Part shown: positions 1-8,392 of the stretch, piece by piece
How the letters are laid out: each line of letters starts with the position of its first letter
Position numbering within the stretch: the first letter of the stretch is position 1
DNA from: Alphaproteobacteria bacterium
GTDB lineage: Bacteria; Pseudomonadota; Alphaproteobacteria; RF32; CAG-977
Direction of reading: 5' to 3'
Assembly (NCBI GenBank): GCA_017476085.1
Contig: JAFVEJ010000126.1
Location: forward strand, 1-8,392
DNA: 8,392 nt
The notes under the pieces: generated by a model
Seen by the model: only the letters and a program-made list of their open reading frames with translations
What the model was told of the DNA's origin: nothing
Database searches by the model: none
Translations under genes and position numbers: made by a program

Positions 1-1
1 A

Positions 2-595
2 ATCGGAGAACAGGTCGCAGCAAAAGGCATCACGGTCGTTGACGACGGTTCTTTGCCGGACCGTCGCGGCTCTGTCACGATTGACGATGAGGGAACGGCA
101 TCGCAGCGAACCGTTTTAATTGAAGACGGTATTTTGAAAAACTACATGCTGGATCGTATGAACGCCCGTCTGATGAACAAACAACCGACCGGCAACGGGC
201 GTCGTGAATCTTTTTCCTGTGCCCCGCAAGTTCGTATGACGAACACGTTTATGACGGCAGGCGATAAAGAACCGCAGGAATTGATTGCTTCGGTAAAAAA
301 AGGCGTTTACGCAAAATCTTTCCATGGCGGACAAGTTGACATTACTTCCGGCAAATTTGTTTTCACATCTTCCGAAGCTTACCTGATCGAAAACGGAAAA
401 CTAACAGCTCCCATTAAAGACGCGACTTTGATCGGCAGCGGCATTGAAGTTATGAACAACATCGATATGATCGCCAAAGATTCATGTCTGGACAACGGAA
501 TCGGATCCTGCGGCAAAGGCGGACAAATGGTGCCTGTCGGTGTCGGTCAACCGTCGGTACGCATTGCCAAAATCACGGTCGGCGGCGCGGGCTGA
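2..595 (+). CDS. tldD: Metalloprotease TldD, C-terminal part (5' end outside window)
   Basis: This is the last 197 residues of TldD, the zinc protease that works with TldE/PmbA in the cytoplasm to cut unfolded or modified peptides (microcin B17 maturation and CcdA degradation in E. coli). The reading frame is open from base 2, so the gene continues off the left edge. Visible family signatures are GNGRRESF at partial residues 64-71, VRMTNTFM at 77-84, and the ending [18 protein letters not shown]. Cys170 of the fragment lies 27 residues from the C-terminus, the same distance as Cys454 in the 481-residue E. coli TldD, which completes the zinc site. The HExxxH zinc helix would lie upstream and is not seen here. 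The gene ends in TGA with a normal C-terminus (TVGGAG). Its partner tldE/pmbA is not in the window. The family assignment is very secure; the substrate in this organism is unknown. Confidence 0.96.
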   Translation: MGEQVAAKGITVVDDGSLPDRRGSVTIDDEGTASQRTVLIEDGILKNYMLDRMNARLMNKQPTGNGRRESFSCAPQVRMTNTFMTAGDKEPQELIASVKKGVYAKSFHGGQVDITSGKFVFTSSEAYLIENGKLTAPIKDATLIGSGIEVMNNIDMIAKDSCLDNGIGSCGKGGQMVPVGVGQPSVRIAKITVGGAG

Positions 596-605
596 ACGAC
601 CTTTC

Positions 606-634
606 TTGACGTTTTTGTTTTTTTTACATATCCT
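606..634 (+). promoter_or_regulatory. Candidate sigma70-type promoter for the membrane glycosyltransferase gene
   Basis: A -35 box TTGACG (606-611, 5 of 6 consensus bases) and a -10 box TATCCT (629-634, 4 of 6) are separated by exactly 17 bp. The start site would be near base 641, giving a leader of about 25 nt before the ATG at 667. It lies just after the tldD stop codon, in a T-rich stretch. The call comes from pattern matching alone. Confidence 0.5.
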
Positions 635-658
635 TTTGAAAAAATAATAAAAAGGATA
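629..658 (+). other. Hairpin covering the ribosome binding site of the 667 gene
   Basis: TATCCTTTT (629-637) is perfectly complementary to AAAAGGATA (650-658), giving a 9-bp stem with a 12-nt A-rich loop. The 3' arm contains the only good Shine-Dalgarno sequence, AAAGGA (651-656), which sits 10 nt before the ATG at 667. The 5' arm overlaps the candidate -10 box, so only transcripts reading through from upstream would contain the whole hairpin. The stem is AT-rich (2 G-C pairs), so it should be weak. Confidence 0.4.
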
Positions 659-666
659 AAGAGCTT

Positions 667-2472
667 ATGTATGCTTTTTATAAAAGACACGAATACTTAT
701 TTGCCTCTCTTTTTGTTTTAATTACCCAGCTGATCGTTCTGCCGGAACTCAACACCCGTTATCCGGACACGGACAACTACACGCATGCCAGACGCGTTTT
801 AGATTTAATTCAGTCCGGCGTTTGGGCTGAAACGCCTTATATGCATACAAATTATCCTTTTGGCGAAATTCTGCATTTTACGCGCATTACCGATGTTTTC
901 TGGCTGTTTTTTTCTTTGCCGGCTTTTTTATTTTTTTCGGTGAAAGACGCCGTTTACTGGGGCGGTTATATCTATCAAACGGGGATTTTGGTTTTATCCG
1001 CCGTCGCTTTGATCTGGGCATTAAAGCCTGTTGCCGGCCCGCTGCTGCGTTTAATCGGTTTGTGTGTCTTTTTCATTCAGCCGTCCGTAACGGAAACATA
1101 TATCCTGATCAAACCCGATCACCATGTATTAACGGCTTTATTCGCTTTTATTATGATCGGCGGACTGACAAACTATTTAAAAGAAAAAAATTCCAAATAT
1201 CTGAGAATTGCGGGAATAAGCGCGGGGCTGTGTCTCTGGTCTTCAATCGAAGGAATATTGATTTCCTATGCTTTGTTGGCCGGCTTATCTTTATTGTTTT
1301 TGTTTAATAAAGAAAGCATCAAAACCTGCGCCGTTTACCATTTTTATTATTTTATCAGCTCTTTTGCTTTTTTGCTGATCAACCCGCCGTACGAAGGCTT
1401 CTTTTTCCCCGATAACGGCAGACTTTCGCTGTTATTGGTTACCGTTATCGGCTTTACGGCAGCCGCGATGCTTCTGCTTCATTTGATGGAAGAACGGAAT
1501 TTGCTGAAAACTTTTTGGCGTAAAAGTATGGGAATATTCTTTTCCGCCGCATTATTCATCGGACTGTTATTTTTGCTTTTTCCTCCGAATGTCCTTTTTC
1601 AGCCCTATTTTCCGCCGGCTATCAAAGAAATTTGGTCCGACAACGTTATCGAATTACAGTCCGGGCTGAAAACAACAGTTCTTTTCTTTTTAAGCGCCTG
1701 GCCATCCGTATTCAGTTTGCTGATCGGAATAATTATTTTTAAATTCTGCAGTCCGCTTCAGCGTTCTTTCTTAATTTTAACATTTATTCCGCTGCTTTTT
1801 TTGACGGGACTTTCTTTTGATTCCGTCAGATATGCCCGACTTTCGTCTTTATTTACGCCGTTTCCGTTAGTATTGGCTTTTTCGCTGCGTTTGGAACGGC
1901 ATTCTCTTTCAGACTTAAAAAAAGGCATTCTGATTGCGGTTCTTTACATCAGCGCCGCCGCCTATCTGGGAATCAACTATGTCTCTGTCAACCGTTTTAT
2001 GTCAGAACATCACCGCCCGTTATTACAGACCGTCAAACCTTATCTGCCTGACAGCGAAGGCAGTATTCTGGCTGATACTTTCTTAGGCCCTGAAATTGTT
2101 TGGGCTTTGGATGAATATGTGATCGGCTCACCTTATCACAGAAATGTGCAGGGAATTTCAGAAGGCATTTGGGCGCTGTACGGAGATGACATTGATTTTT
2201 CTTTATCCCTGCTGAAAAAGCATCGGGTAAAAGCCGTTTTACTTTATTTGAAAATACCCTCGGAACCGGATGTTTTTTTCAACATACAGGAACGCGACGC
2301 TTTTTTGCTTCTGCCGAATAATCCCAATTCCTTATATTTGCGGCTTGTCAAAGAACAAAAAATTCCATGCGGTTTCAAGGCAGAACCAAACGTTAAACCG
2401 CCTTATCTGCTGTATGCTGTTGATTTTTCAACATGTTCCGAAAAATTGGAGAACTCGGTTTCCAAACAATAA
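667..2472 (+). CDS. STT3/PglB-like GT-C membrane glycosyltransferase (acceptor unknown)
   Basis: This is a 601-residue integral membrane protein with about 11-13 hydrophobic segments (roughly 10-28, 74-92, 103-119, 126-142, 152-168, 180-213, 226-240, 253-274, 288-305, 338-358, 366-382, 394-406, 420-440), followed by a soluble tail of about 160 residues. The layout suits the GT-C fold, which uses lipid-linked sugar donors on the periplasmic face. Motifs resemble oligosaccharyltransferases: an acidic DTD at 34-36 in the first external loop with YPFGE at 63-67, DHH at 151-153 in the second loop, and NVIELQ at 326-331, which resembles the SVSE/TIxE motif. Arg388 may match the donor-phosphate arginine. 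The C-terminal WWDYG acceptor motif is absent; the tail instead has FLGPE (473-477) and GSPYHRN (487-493). The ATG start is supported by AAAGGA 10 nt upstream and by a basic N-terminus before the first membrane segment. The fold is fairly secure; the substrate is unknown. A mannosyltransferase-type or polymerase-type GT-C enzyme is the alternative. Confidence 0.65.
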   Translation: MYAFYKRHEYLFASLFVLITQLIVLPELNTRYPDTDNYTHARRVLDLIQSGVWAETPYMHTNYPFGEILHFTRITDVFWLFFSLPAFLFFSVKDAVYWGGYIYQTGILVLSAVALIWALKPVAGPLLRLIGLCVFFIQPSVTETYILIKPDHHVLTALFAFIMIGGLTNYLKEKNSKYLRIAGISAGLCLWSSIEGILISYALLAGLSLLFLFNKESIKTCAVYHFYYFISSFAFLLINPPYEGFFFPDNGRLSLLLVTVIGFTAAAMLLLHLMEERNLLKTFWRKSMGIFFSAALFIGLLFLLFPPNVLFQPYFPPAIKEIWSDNVIELQSGLKTTVLFFLSAWPSVFSLLIGIIIFKFCSPLQRSFLILTFIPLLFLTGLSFDSVRYARLSSLFTPFPLVLAFSLRLERHSLSDLKKGILIAVLYISAAAYLGINYVSVNRFMSEHHRPLLQTVKPYLPDSEGSILADTFLGPEIVWALDEYVIGSPYHRNVQGISEGIWALYGDDIDFSLSLLKKHRVKAVLLYLKIPSEPDVFFNIQERDAFLLLPNNPNSLYLRLVKEQKIPCGFKAEPNVKPPYLLYAVDFSTCSEKLENSVSKQ

Positions 2473-2666
2473 CATTTTGTCTACTTTACTCTTCTTCCGA
2501 AAGCTCTCGATCGAAAAAATCAAGAAGCCTATGAAAAAGAAGAAAAAGACGACATTTTTATGAAAAATGACGTTTTTTCCGTCTATAGACAAAAAAAAGT
2601 CTTTTCTTTTTTCACTTATTTTGTTATAAGAAAGATAACCGTTATTTATTAAAGGGGTAGTTTGTT
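2473..2666 (+). promoter_or_regulatory. Intergenic region with an extended -10 promoter for the HAD gene
   Basis: This 194-bp AT-rich gap holds the terminator described above, a perfect 10-bp palindrome GTCTATAGAC (2581-2590), an A8 run (2591-2598), and TGTTATAAG (2622-2630), which reads as an extended -10 element (TGnTATAAG). No convincing -35 box lies 16-18 bp upstream, which extended -10 promoters can tolerate. Transcription would start near 2637. The ribosome binding site AAAGGGG (2651-2657) is 9 nt before the ATG at 2667 and supports that start. No regulator binding site is recognised; the palindrome is too short to name. Confidence 0.45.
2550..2578 (+). terminator. Probable intrinsic terminator of the membrane glycosyltransferase gene
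   Basis: The arms 2550-2559 and 2563-2572 can form a 10-position stem with one A·A mismatch and a 3-nt loop (ATG), followed directly by six T residues (2573-2578). It starts 77 bp after the stop codon at 2472. The stem is AT-rich with only three G-C pairs, so termination may be incomplete. A second, weaker A/T stem (2593-2599 with 2606-2612) follows. Confidence 0.55.
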
Positions 2667-3647
2667 ATGTCAGATAAAAAACCGATCAGTCTGGTCGTCA
2701 GCGATATTGATAATACAATAGCCGATAAATTCGGCGCTTGGGGAAATGCTTTAGATGTCGCTATGGACAAGTTAGCCGCGTTATATGGCCGTGACCGCGC
2801 CGATATTGAACAGGATCTTTTGGCTCATGTTCCCGACAGCATGAAGCATATTTCCGGTCCCTATATCGGCAAAGATCTGCGTTCGGACGTTGCTTTGACA
2901 CCGTCTTTGAAACCGACCTCCCCTGAAATGGAAAAGAATCTGGAAAAAATATTCCACGAATGGGATAAGGATAAAAGCAAAGCCGAATTGTATGAAGGTG
3001 TCGCCGCTACAATTAATAAAATCAAGGCTTCCGGCGCCAAATTCGTTCTTTATACGGATTCGCGCGAATCAGTTTGTGTCCCTCGTTTGGCCAAAATGGG
3101 TATTACGGCGGATATGATTGACGGATTATATGTTCTGCCCGATTTGAAAGACGGACAGATTATTCATAAACCCGTTAAAGGCAAAGCCGCAGAATTGCGT
3201 GAAGCTTTGGGAGATAAGCTGGTCATTTTGGAACCGAAAACCAACAAGCCGAATCCTAAAAACATGCAGCGTATCCTGGACGATATGGGTGTTAAGGATC
3301 CTTCCTCTGCGGTTATGGTCGGCGACAATATCCGTTCCGACGGAACTGCCGCAATCACATTAGGAATGAACTATGCATGGCAGAAGGGCGGTACGGTCAT
3401 TGATGATGCGACAAACCGTTGCTACAGAACTTTCTGTCAGGATCCGAATTACAAGCTGACAACGGCGGAACATCTGGAACAGATGAACGATACCAACCGC
3501 CCGACAGAAGTTTTGGAAGGCTTTAAAGATTTAAGCAAGCATTATCGTTTTATGTCGCAGGAAAAAGCTTTGGAAGCAAAGAAGCAGACAAAAGAAAAGA
3601 TTAATCCTGTTATGATGAAGCAGTTGGCTGCTAAGAAATCAAGATAA
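2667..3647 (+). CDS. HAD-superfamily hydrolase, probable phosphatase
   Basis: This 326-residue soluble protein has all four HAD motifs. Motif I is SDIDNT with nucleophile Asp13 and acid/base Asp15. Motif II is LYTDS with Thr130. Motif III is Lys194 in KPNP. Motif IV is GDNIRSDG with Asp220 and Asp225, which bind magnesium. Such enzymes remove phosphate from small molecules through a phospho-aspartate. Roughly 110 residues between motifs I and II are predicted to be helical and would form a type C1 cap, which sets substrate choice; this resembles the phosphoglycolate-phosphatase branch. The core ends around 245, so about 80 extra residues follow, ending in a Lys-rich, probably helical tail (about 297-326). 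No signal peptide or membrane segment is seen, so it is probably cytoplasmic. It appears monocistronic, with its own promoter and strong terminator. The substrate cannot be read from the sequence, and no neighbour suggests a pathway. Confidence 0.85.
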   Translation: MSDKKPISLVVSDIDNTIADKFGAWGNALDVAMDKLAALYGRDRADIEQDLLAHVPDSMKHISGPYIGKDLRSDVALTPSLKPTSPEMEKNLEKIFHEWDKDKSKAELYEGVAATINKIKASGAKFVLYTDSRESVCVPRLAKMGITADMIDGLYVLPDLKDGQIIHKPVKGKAAELREALGDKLVILEPKTNKPNPKNMQRILDDMGVKDPSSAVMVGDNIRSDGTAAITLGMNYAWQKGGTVIDDATNRCYRTFCQDPNYKLTTAEHLEQMNDTNRPTEVLEGFKDLSKHYRFMSQEKALEAKKQTKEKINPVMMKQLAAKKSR

Positions 3648-3670
3648 AAGCTCTTATCTCTTTTTTATAG

Positions 3671-3700
3671 AAAAACCTCTGATATTTCAGAGGTTTTTTT
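3671..3700 (+). terminator. Strong intrinsic terminator of the HAD hydrolase gene
   Basis: A perfect 12-bp stem (3671-3682 with 3687-3698) encloses the 4-nt loop TATT. Its core is CCTCTGA/TCAGAGG, and a seven-T run (3694-3700) closes it. It begins 24 bp after the HAD stop codon. Because A residues precede the stem, it could also act on transcripts coming from the opposite strand. Confidence 0.92.
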
Positions 3701-3720
3701 ATTTTGCTTTTTGCAATTAC

Positions 3721-3760
3721 AGCCAAAAAGAAAACCGCCAAAAGACTTTGGCGGTTTTCT
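3721..3760 (-). terminator. Strong intrinsic terminator of the rpoBC operon
   Basis: A perfect 14-bp stem (3729-3742 with 3747-3760) has the loop AGAC and the core CCGCCAAA/TTTGGCGG. Read on the minus strand, the stem runs into a T-rich tract (TTTTCTTTTT), the form expected for a rho-independent terminator. It begins 17 nt after the rpoC stop codon at 3777-3779. Its near-symmetry means it could also stop transcripts from the + strand that escape the HAD terminator. Confidence 0.92.
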
Positions 3761-3776
3761 TGAAAAACAATTAAGA

Positions 3777-6700
3777 TTACGCTTCCGGCATCTCTTGAAC
3801 CGCAGGCAATGCCGCCGGCGTTTCCGCAGCAGTTTCCAGATTTTCCCGATCGCGTTGAGCCGCTAAAGAACGCAGACGGTTGATCACGGATCCCGTTCCG
3901 GCCGGTATCAAACGACCGACAATCACGTTTTCTTTCAATCCGATCAAATCGTCCGTTCTGCCTGAAACGGCGGATTCTGTCAGAACACGCGTTGTTTCCT
4001 GGAACGATGCCGCGGAAATGAACGAATTTGTCTGCAGGCTTGCTTTCGTAATACCTAACAAAATCGGAGCAGCTTCCGCCGGACGCCCGCCAGCAGCGAT
4101 CGCTTTGGTGTTTTCTTTGTCCAAAGTGACCTGATCCACTTGCTCGCCCTGCAGCAATGTCGTATCGCCGGCATCGGTGACTTCAAGCTTCTGCAGCATC
4201 TGACGGACAATTACTTCAATGTGTTTATCGTTAATTTCCACACCTTGCAGTCTGTAAACCGCCTGAATTTCATTCACCATATGCTGCGCGAACGCTTCCA
4301 ATCCTTTGACGCGCAAAATATCGCGTGGATCCTCGGAACCGTCAGTCAAAACATCGCCTTTATGAACGGTATCGCCATCCTGAACCAGAATCAATTTGCC
4401 CTTCGGCACCAGATATTCGCGTTCGGTATTTTCAGTTCCTTTAATGACAATACGCTGTTTCGCTTTATAGTCTTTACCGAACTCAACAATACCGTCAATT
4501 TCCGCGATAATAGCGCAATCCTTAGGTTTGCGGGCTTCGAACAGTTCCGCCACACGCGGCAGACCGCCGGTGATGTCACGGGATTTACGTTCGATTTCAA
4601 TCGTTGCGTAAATATCCCCCGGCTGAACATCCTGGCCATCGTGCACCATTACCGTAGAGTTGGCCGGCAGGTTAAAGCCGCTGACCGTTTCACCGTCTTT
4701 TTCGATAATGATACGCGCTTTTCTTGTCGTGCCCAGCGTTTCCAGAACCTTGATTTGCGTCAAACCGGTGCCTTCGTCTCTGACTTCACGAACCGTTTCG
4801 CCGTCAACAAAGTTTTCGTATTTGATCGTTCCTTGCTTATCAATGAAGTACGGAATAACGTAAGCGTTCCATTCGGCCAGCTTAGCTCCTTTAACGACAG
4901 AATCGTTTTCTTTGACTTCGACAATCGCGCCGAACGGAATATGATAATGCGTTTTCATCATATCCTTATCGTCCACAATCGCCAATTCACAGTCACGCGC
5001 CGTTACGACCATCTGACCTTTGGAATTGGTAATCGGTTTCGAAGCGGTGAATTTCACCTTGCCTTCAAAACCGGCTTCAATCGCGGACACTTCAACGTTC
5101 TGTGCCGCACCGCCGATGTGGAAAGTACGCATCGTCAGCTGAGTTCCCGGTTCACCAATGGACTGAGCCGCAATCACGCCGACAGCTTCGCCGATATTCA
5201 CCGGTGTGCCGCGTGCCAGATCGCGTCCATAGCATTTAGCACAAACGCCGTCTTTGCATTCGCAGGTCAAAGCGGAACGGACATAGACACGTTCTACGCC
5301 GGCTTTTTCGATTTTTTCGACCATATCTTCGTCGATCAGAGTGCCGCGCGGAACAATAATTTTGCCGTTGGAAGGATTTTTCACGTCTTCCTGAGCCGTA
5401 CGGCCAAGAATACGCTGTCCCAATGTCGCAACAACCGTCGTTCCGTCCAAAGCCGCCGACATCCAAACGCCACTGTTCGTGCCACAATCATCTTGCGTTA
5501 CGATCGCATCCTGCGCCACGTCAACCAGACGACGGGTCAGATAACCGGAGTTAGCCGTTTTCAAAGCCGTATCGGACAAACCTTTGCGCGCGCCGTGCGA
5601 AGAGTTGAAGTATTCAGCCACGGACAAGCCTTCTTTAAAGTTCGCGATAATCGGCGTTTCAATGATCGCGCCGTTCGGTTTTGCCATCAAGCCGCGCATA
5701 CCGCCCAACTGACGCATCTGAGCCGCGGAACCACGAGCGCCGGAATCAGCCATCATCCATACGGAGTTAATCGGTTTTGTCGGATCGTCTTTCTGAATTT
5801 CTTTGATCATTTCATCAGCGACTTTATCCGTGCAGGCAGACCAGGCATCAATGACCTTGTTGTATTTTTCACCTTGCGTGATCAAGCCTTCCTGATACTG
5901 TTCTTCGAACTTTTTAACCTGCGCTTCGGTATCCTTTACAATCGTCCATTTCTTCTTCGGCACGATCATATCGTCTTTACCGAACGAAGTGCCGGAAACA
6001 GCCGCGAACTTATAACCCATATTTTTGATCTTGTCGGCAAAAATACAGGTCGCCTTCTGACCGCAGTAACGGTAAACCAATCCGATCAGTTTCGCGATGT
6101 CTTTCTTGCGCAGCTGACGATTCAGAATCTTTTCAAAAGACAGTTCCTTGCGGATCAAGCGTTTTTGTTCTTCGCTGTCATTTTCATCCGGCTGCGGCAG
6201 AACCTGACTCAACAGAACGCGTCCCGGCGTCGTTTCAATCGTCTTGCGCACCAGATTACCGTCTTTGTCGGCTATCTCCAAACGGCATTTGATCTTGGTC
6301 TGATAAGTAACCAGATGATCAAACAAAGCCATCTCGACTTCGTCAATGCCGGAGAAGATCATTCCCTCTCCTTTCTGGCCTTCGCGCATTGTGGACAGAT
6401 AGTACAAACCCAAAATCATATCCTGTGTCGGAACGATAATCGGTTTGCCGTTTGCCGGCGACAAAATGTTGTTCGTGGACATCATCAAAACGCGGGCTTC
6501 CAACTGCGCTTCCAAAGACAAAGGAACGTGAACGGCCATTTGGTCACCGTCGAAGTCGGCATTAAACGCCGTGCAGACCAACGGATGCAGCTGAATGGCT
6601 TTTCCTTCGATCAACACCGGTTCAAACGCCTGAATCCCCAGTCTGTGCAAAGTCGGCGCACGGTTCAGCAAAACAGGATGTTCGCGAATAACCTCTTCCA

Positions 6701-7937
6701 GAATATCCCAAACTTCCGGACGTTCTTTTTCAACCATACGCTTAGCCGCTTTGATTGTCGTCGCCATACCGTACAATTCCAGTTTGGAATAAACAAACGG
6801 CTTGAACAATTCCAGAGCCATTTTCTTGGGAATACCGCACTGATGCAACTTCAGTTCGGGACCGACCACAATCACGGAACGGCCGGAATAGTCAACGCGT
6901 TTACCCAACAGGTTTTGACGGAAACGTCCCTGTTTTCCTTTCAGCATATCCGCCAAAGATTTCAACGGACGCTTGTTCGCCCCCGTGATCGCGCGGCCGC
7001 GGCGACCGTTGTCAAACAATGCGTCAACGGATTCCTGCAGCATACGTTTTTCGTTGCGGATGATGATTTCCGGCGCGCGCAGCTCAATCAAACGTTTCAA
7101 ACGGTTGTTGCGGTTGATCACGCGGCGGTACAAATCGTTCAGATCGGACGTGGCAAAACGACCGCCGTCCAACGGAACCAACGGACGCAGTTCGGGCGGA
7201 ATAACCGGAATAACGTCCAAAATCATCCATTCCGGTTTGGATCCGGATTCCAAGAAAGCGTCAACCAGTTTCAGCCGTTTGACCAATTTCTTGCGGCGCG
7301 CCTCTGAAGAGGTGGAGCGCAGTTCGGCGCGAATTGTTTCAGATTCCTGTTCCAAATCGATGGCGGACAGGATTTCTTTTAACGCTTCGGCACCAATGCC
7401 GGCACGGAAGGAATCTTCGCCGTATTCCTCTATCGCGCGCTGATATTGCTCTTCGGTCAGCAGTTCGTTGACTTTCAGGGGCGTCAATCCCGGTTCAATC
7501 ACAATGTACTTTTCAAAGTACAAAACGGATTCCAAATCCTTCAGCATAATATCGACCAGCAAACCGATACGGCTGGGCAAAGATTTCAAGAACCAGATAT
7601 GCGCAACCGGAGCCGCCAGTTCAATATGTCCCATACGTTCGCGGCGGACTTTGGACAGCGTGACTTCAACGCCGCACTTTTCGCACACAATACCGCGGAA
7701 TTTCATACGCTTATACTTACCGCACAAGCATTCATAATCCTTGACCGGTCCGAAAATGCGCGCGCAGAACAATCCGTCTCTTTCCGGCTTAAAAGTACGA
7801 TAGTTAATCGTTTCAGGCTTTTTCACTTCCCCGTAGGACCAGGAACGGATCCGTTCCGGAGATGCCAGAGAAATCTGAATCTGATCAAAAGACTGAGTCC
7901 CTGAAACGGGCCCGAAAACATTCATAATTTCGTTCAT
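3777..7937 (-). CDS. rpoC: DNA-directed RNA polymerase subunit beta'
   Basis: This is the complete catalytic beta' subunit of RNA polymerase, 1386 residues against 1407 in E. coli. From the N-terminus: the zinc-ribbon cysteines 70, 72, 85 and 88; the clamp and rudder region with [20 protein letters not shown] (334-353); the catalytic loop NADFDGD (459-465) whose Asp461, 463 and 465 hold the active-site magnesium; the second zinc site Cys818, 892, 899 and 902, spaced exactly as in E. coli; the bridge helix around 773-808 ([20 protein letters not shown]); and the trigger loop MRTFHIGG (936-943) with His940. A long insertion after the trigger loop (about 945-1135) is typical of proteobacterial enzymes. 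The last 30 or so residues are a loose Ala/Glu/Pro tail. The ATG at 7937 is supported by an AGAGGA site 6 nt upstream and by the first zinc cysteine falling at residue 70, as in E. coli. It is co-transcribed with rpoB. Confidence 0.99.
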   Translation of the reverse strand: MNEIMNVFGPVSGTQSFDQIQISLASPERIRSWSYGEVKKPETINYRTFKPERDGLFCARIFGPVKDYECLCGKYKRMKFRGIVCEKCGVEVTLSKVRRERMGHIELAAPVAHIWFLKSLPSRIGLLVDIMLKDLESVLYFEKYIVIEPGLTPLKVNELLTEEQYQRAIEEYGEDSFRAGIGAEALKEILSAIDLEQESETIRAELRSTSSEARRKKLVKRLKLVDAFLESGSKPEWMILDVIPVIPPELRPLVPLDGGRFATSDLNDLYRRVINRNNRLKRLIELRAPEIIIRNEKRMLQESVDALFDNGRRGRAITGANKRPLKSLADMLKGKQGRFRQNLLGKRVDYSGRSVIVVGPELKLHQCGIPKKMALELFKPFVYSKLELYGMATTIKAAKRMVEKERPEVWDILEEVIREHPVLLNRAPTLHRLGIQAFEPVLIEGKAIQLHPLVCTAFNADFDGDQMAVHVPLSLEAQLEARVLMMSTNNILSPANGKPIIVPTQDMILGLYYLSTMREGQKGEGMIFSGIDEVEMALFDHLVTYQTKIKCRLEIADKDGNLVRKTIETTPGRVLLSQVLPQPDENDSEEQKRLIRKELSFEKILNRQLRKKDIAKLIGLVYRYCGQKATCIFADKIKNMGYKFAAVSGTSFGKDDMIVPKKKWTIVKDTEAQVKKFEEQYQEGLITQGEKYNKVIDAWSACTDKVADEMIKEIQKDDPTKPINSVWMMADSGARGSAAQMRQLGGMRGLMAKPNGAIIETPIIANFKEGLSVAEYFNSSHGARKGLSDTALKTANSGYLTRRLVDVAQDAIVTQDDCGTNSGVWMSAALDGTTVVATLGQRILGRTAQEDVKNPSNGKIIVPRGTLIDEDMVEKIEKAGVERVYVRSALTCECKDGVCAKCYGRDLARGTPVNIGEAVGVIAAQSIGEPGTQLTMRTFHIGGAAQNVEVSAIEAGFEGKVKFTASKPITNSKGQMVVTARDCELAIVDDKDMMKTHYHIPFGAIVEVKENDSVVKGAKLAEWNAYVIPYFIDKQGTIKYENFVDGETVREVRDEGTGLTQIKVLETLGTTRKARIIIEKDGETVSGFNLPANSTVMVHDGQDVQPGDIYATIEIERKSRDITGGLPRVAELFEARKPKDCAIIAEIDGIVEFGKDYKAKQRIVIKGTENTEREYLVPKGKLILVQDGDTVHKGDVLTDGSEDPRDILRVKGLEAFAQHMVNEIQAVYRLQGVEINDKHIEVIVRQMLQKLEVTDAGDTTLLQGEQVDQVTLDKENTKAIAAGGRPAEAAPILLGITKASLQTNSFISAASFQETTRVLTESAVSGRTDDLIGLKENVIVGRLIPAGTGSVINRLRSLAAQRDRENLETAAETPAALPAVQEMPEA

Positions 7938-7942
7938 TATTT

Positions 7943-7954
7943 TCCTCTTTCCTT
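7943..7954 (-). promoter_or_regulatory. Ribosome binding site of rpoC
   Basis: In the 25-nt rpoB-rpoC gap the minus strand reads AAGGAAAGAGGA before the start codon. It contains two overlapping purine-rich candidates (AAGGA and AGAGGA). The nearer GAGG is 6 nt from the ATG, which supports Met1 over the in-frame Met5. No promoter is visible in this short gap, so rpoC depends on transcription through rpoB. Confidence 0.8.
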
Positions 7955-7962
7955 ACAAGAGA

Positions 7963-8392
<430 letters not shown>

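Noticed and set aside
577..601. Possible terminator at the tldD stop (GGTCG 577-581 with CGACC 597-601, then T-rich DNA)
   Set aside because: The stem is only 5 bp with a 15-nt loop, and the T tract is interrupted and starts away from the stem, so it is too weak to call.
2531..2563. Mini-ORF ATG...TGA encoding MKKKKKTTFL just before the HAD gene
   Set aside because: It resembles a lysine-rich leader peptide whose stop overlaps the terminator stem, but it has no clear Shine-Dalgarno, the terminator fits the upstream gene, and the composition is what an A-rich spacer gives by chance.
2581..2590. Perfect palindrome GTCTATAGAC as a possible operator
   Set aside because: A single 10-bp palindrome in AT-rich spacer DNA is expected by chance fairly often, there is no second copy in the window, and no regulator is known to match it.
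4140..7307. A 1055-codon open frame on the + strand opposite rpoC
   Set aside because: It lies wholly antisense to the highly conserved rpoC. Its product is an improbable mix rich in Phe, Asn, Arg, Gln and His with no domain, motif or membrane pattern, and there is no ribosome binding site in front of it. Long antisense open frames are a common by-product of biased codon use in conserved genes.
7446..7904. Open frame on the + strand opposite the start of rpoC
   Set aside because: It is antisense to the conserved zinc-ribbon and clamp region of rpoC, has no recognisable domain, and has no ribosome binding site or promoter.

Overview
The window looks like a stretch of core chromosome from a Gram-negative proteobacterium of moderate GC. 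I lean towards an alphaproteobacterium, at low confidence. The evidence is a proteobacterial-type RNA polymerase beta' subunit of 1386 residues with a long insertion inside the trigger-loop region, an adjacent rpoB-rpoC pair and a tldD gene. There are no transposases, phage genes, CRISPR arrays, tRNAs or rRNAs.

Layout, left half (+ strand). The window opens inside the last 197 codons of tldD, a zinc metalloprotease. A 71-bp gap holds a good candidate promoter and a hairpin that covers the next gene's ribosome binding site. Next is a 601-residue multi-pass membrane protein that I read as a GT-C glycosyltransferase related to the STT3/PglB/AglB oligosaccharyltransferases. It keeps recognisable versions of three catalytic loop motifs but lacks the WWDYG acceptor-recognition motif. 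A 194-bp AT-rich gap contains its probable terminator and an extended -10 promoter for a HAD-superfamily phosphatase of 326 residues.

Layout, right half (- strand). The HAD gene converges on rpoC, and the 129 bp between them carries two strong hairpin terminators, one for each strand. rpoC is complete, with all zinc-ligand cysteines, the catalytic NADFDGD loop, the bridge helix and the trigger loop. The last 143 codons of rpoB lie 25 bp upstream of it and run off the window edge.

How the genes relate. rpoB and rpoC form the usual RNA polymerase operon. The three + strand genes have no obvious shared pathway: tldD and the membrane protein might be partly co-transcribed, and the HAD gene looks monocistronic. 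I see no new multi-gene system here. The items most worth following up are the STT3-like transferase and the promoter/hairpin arrangement in front of it.
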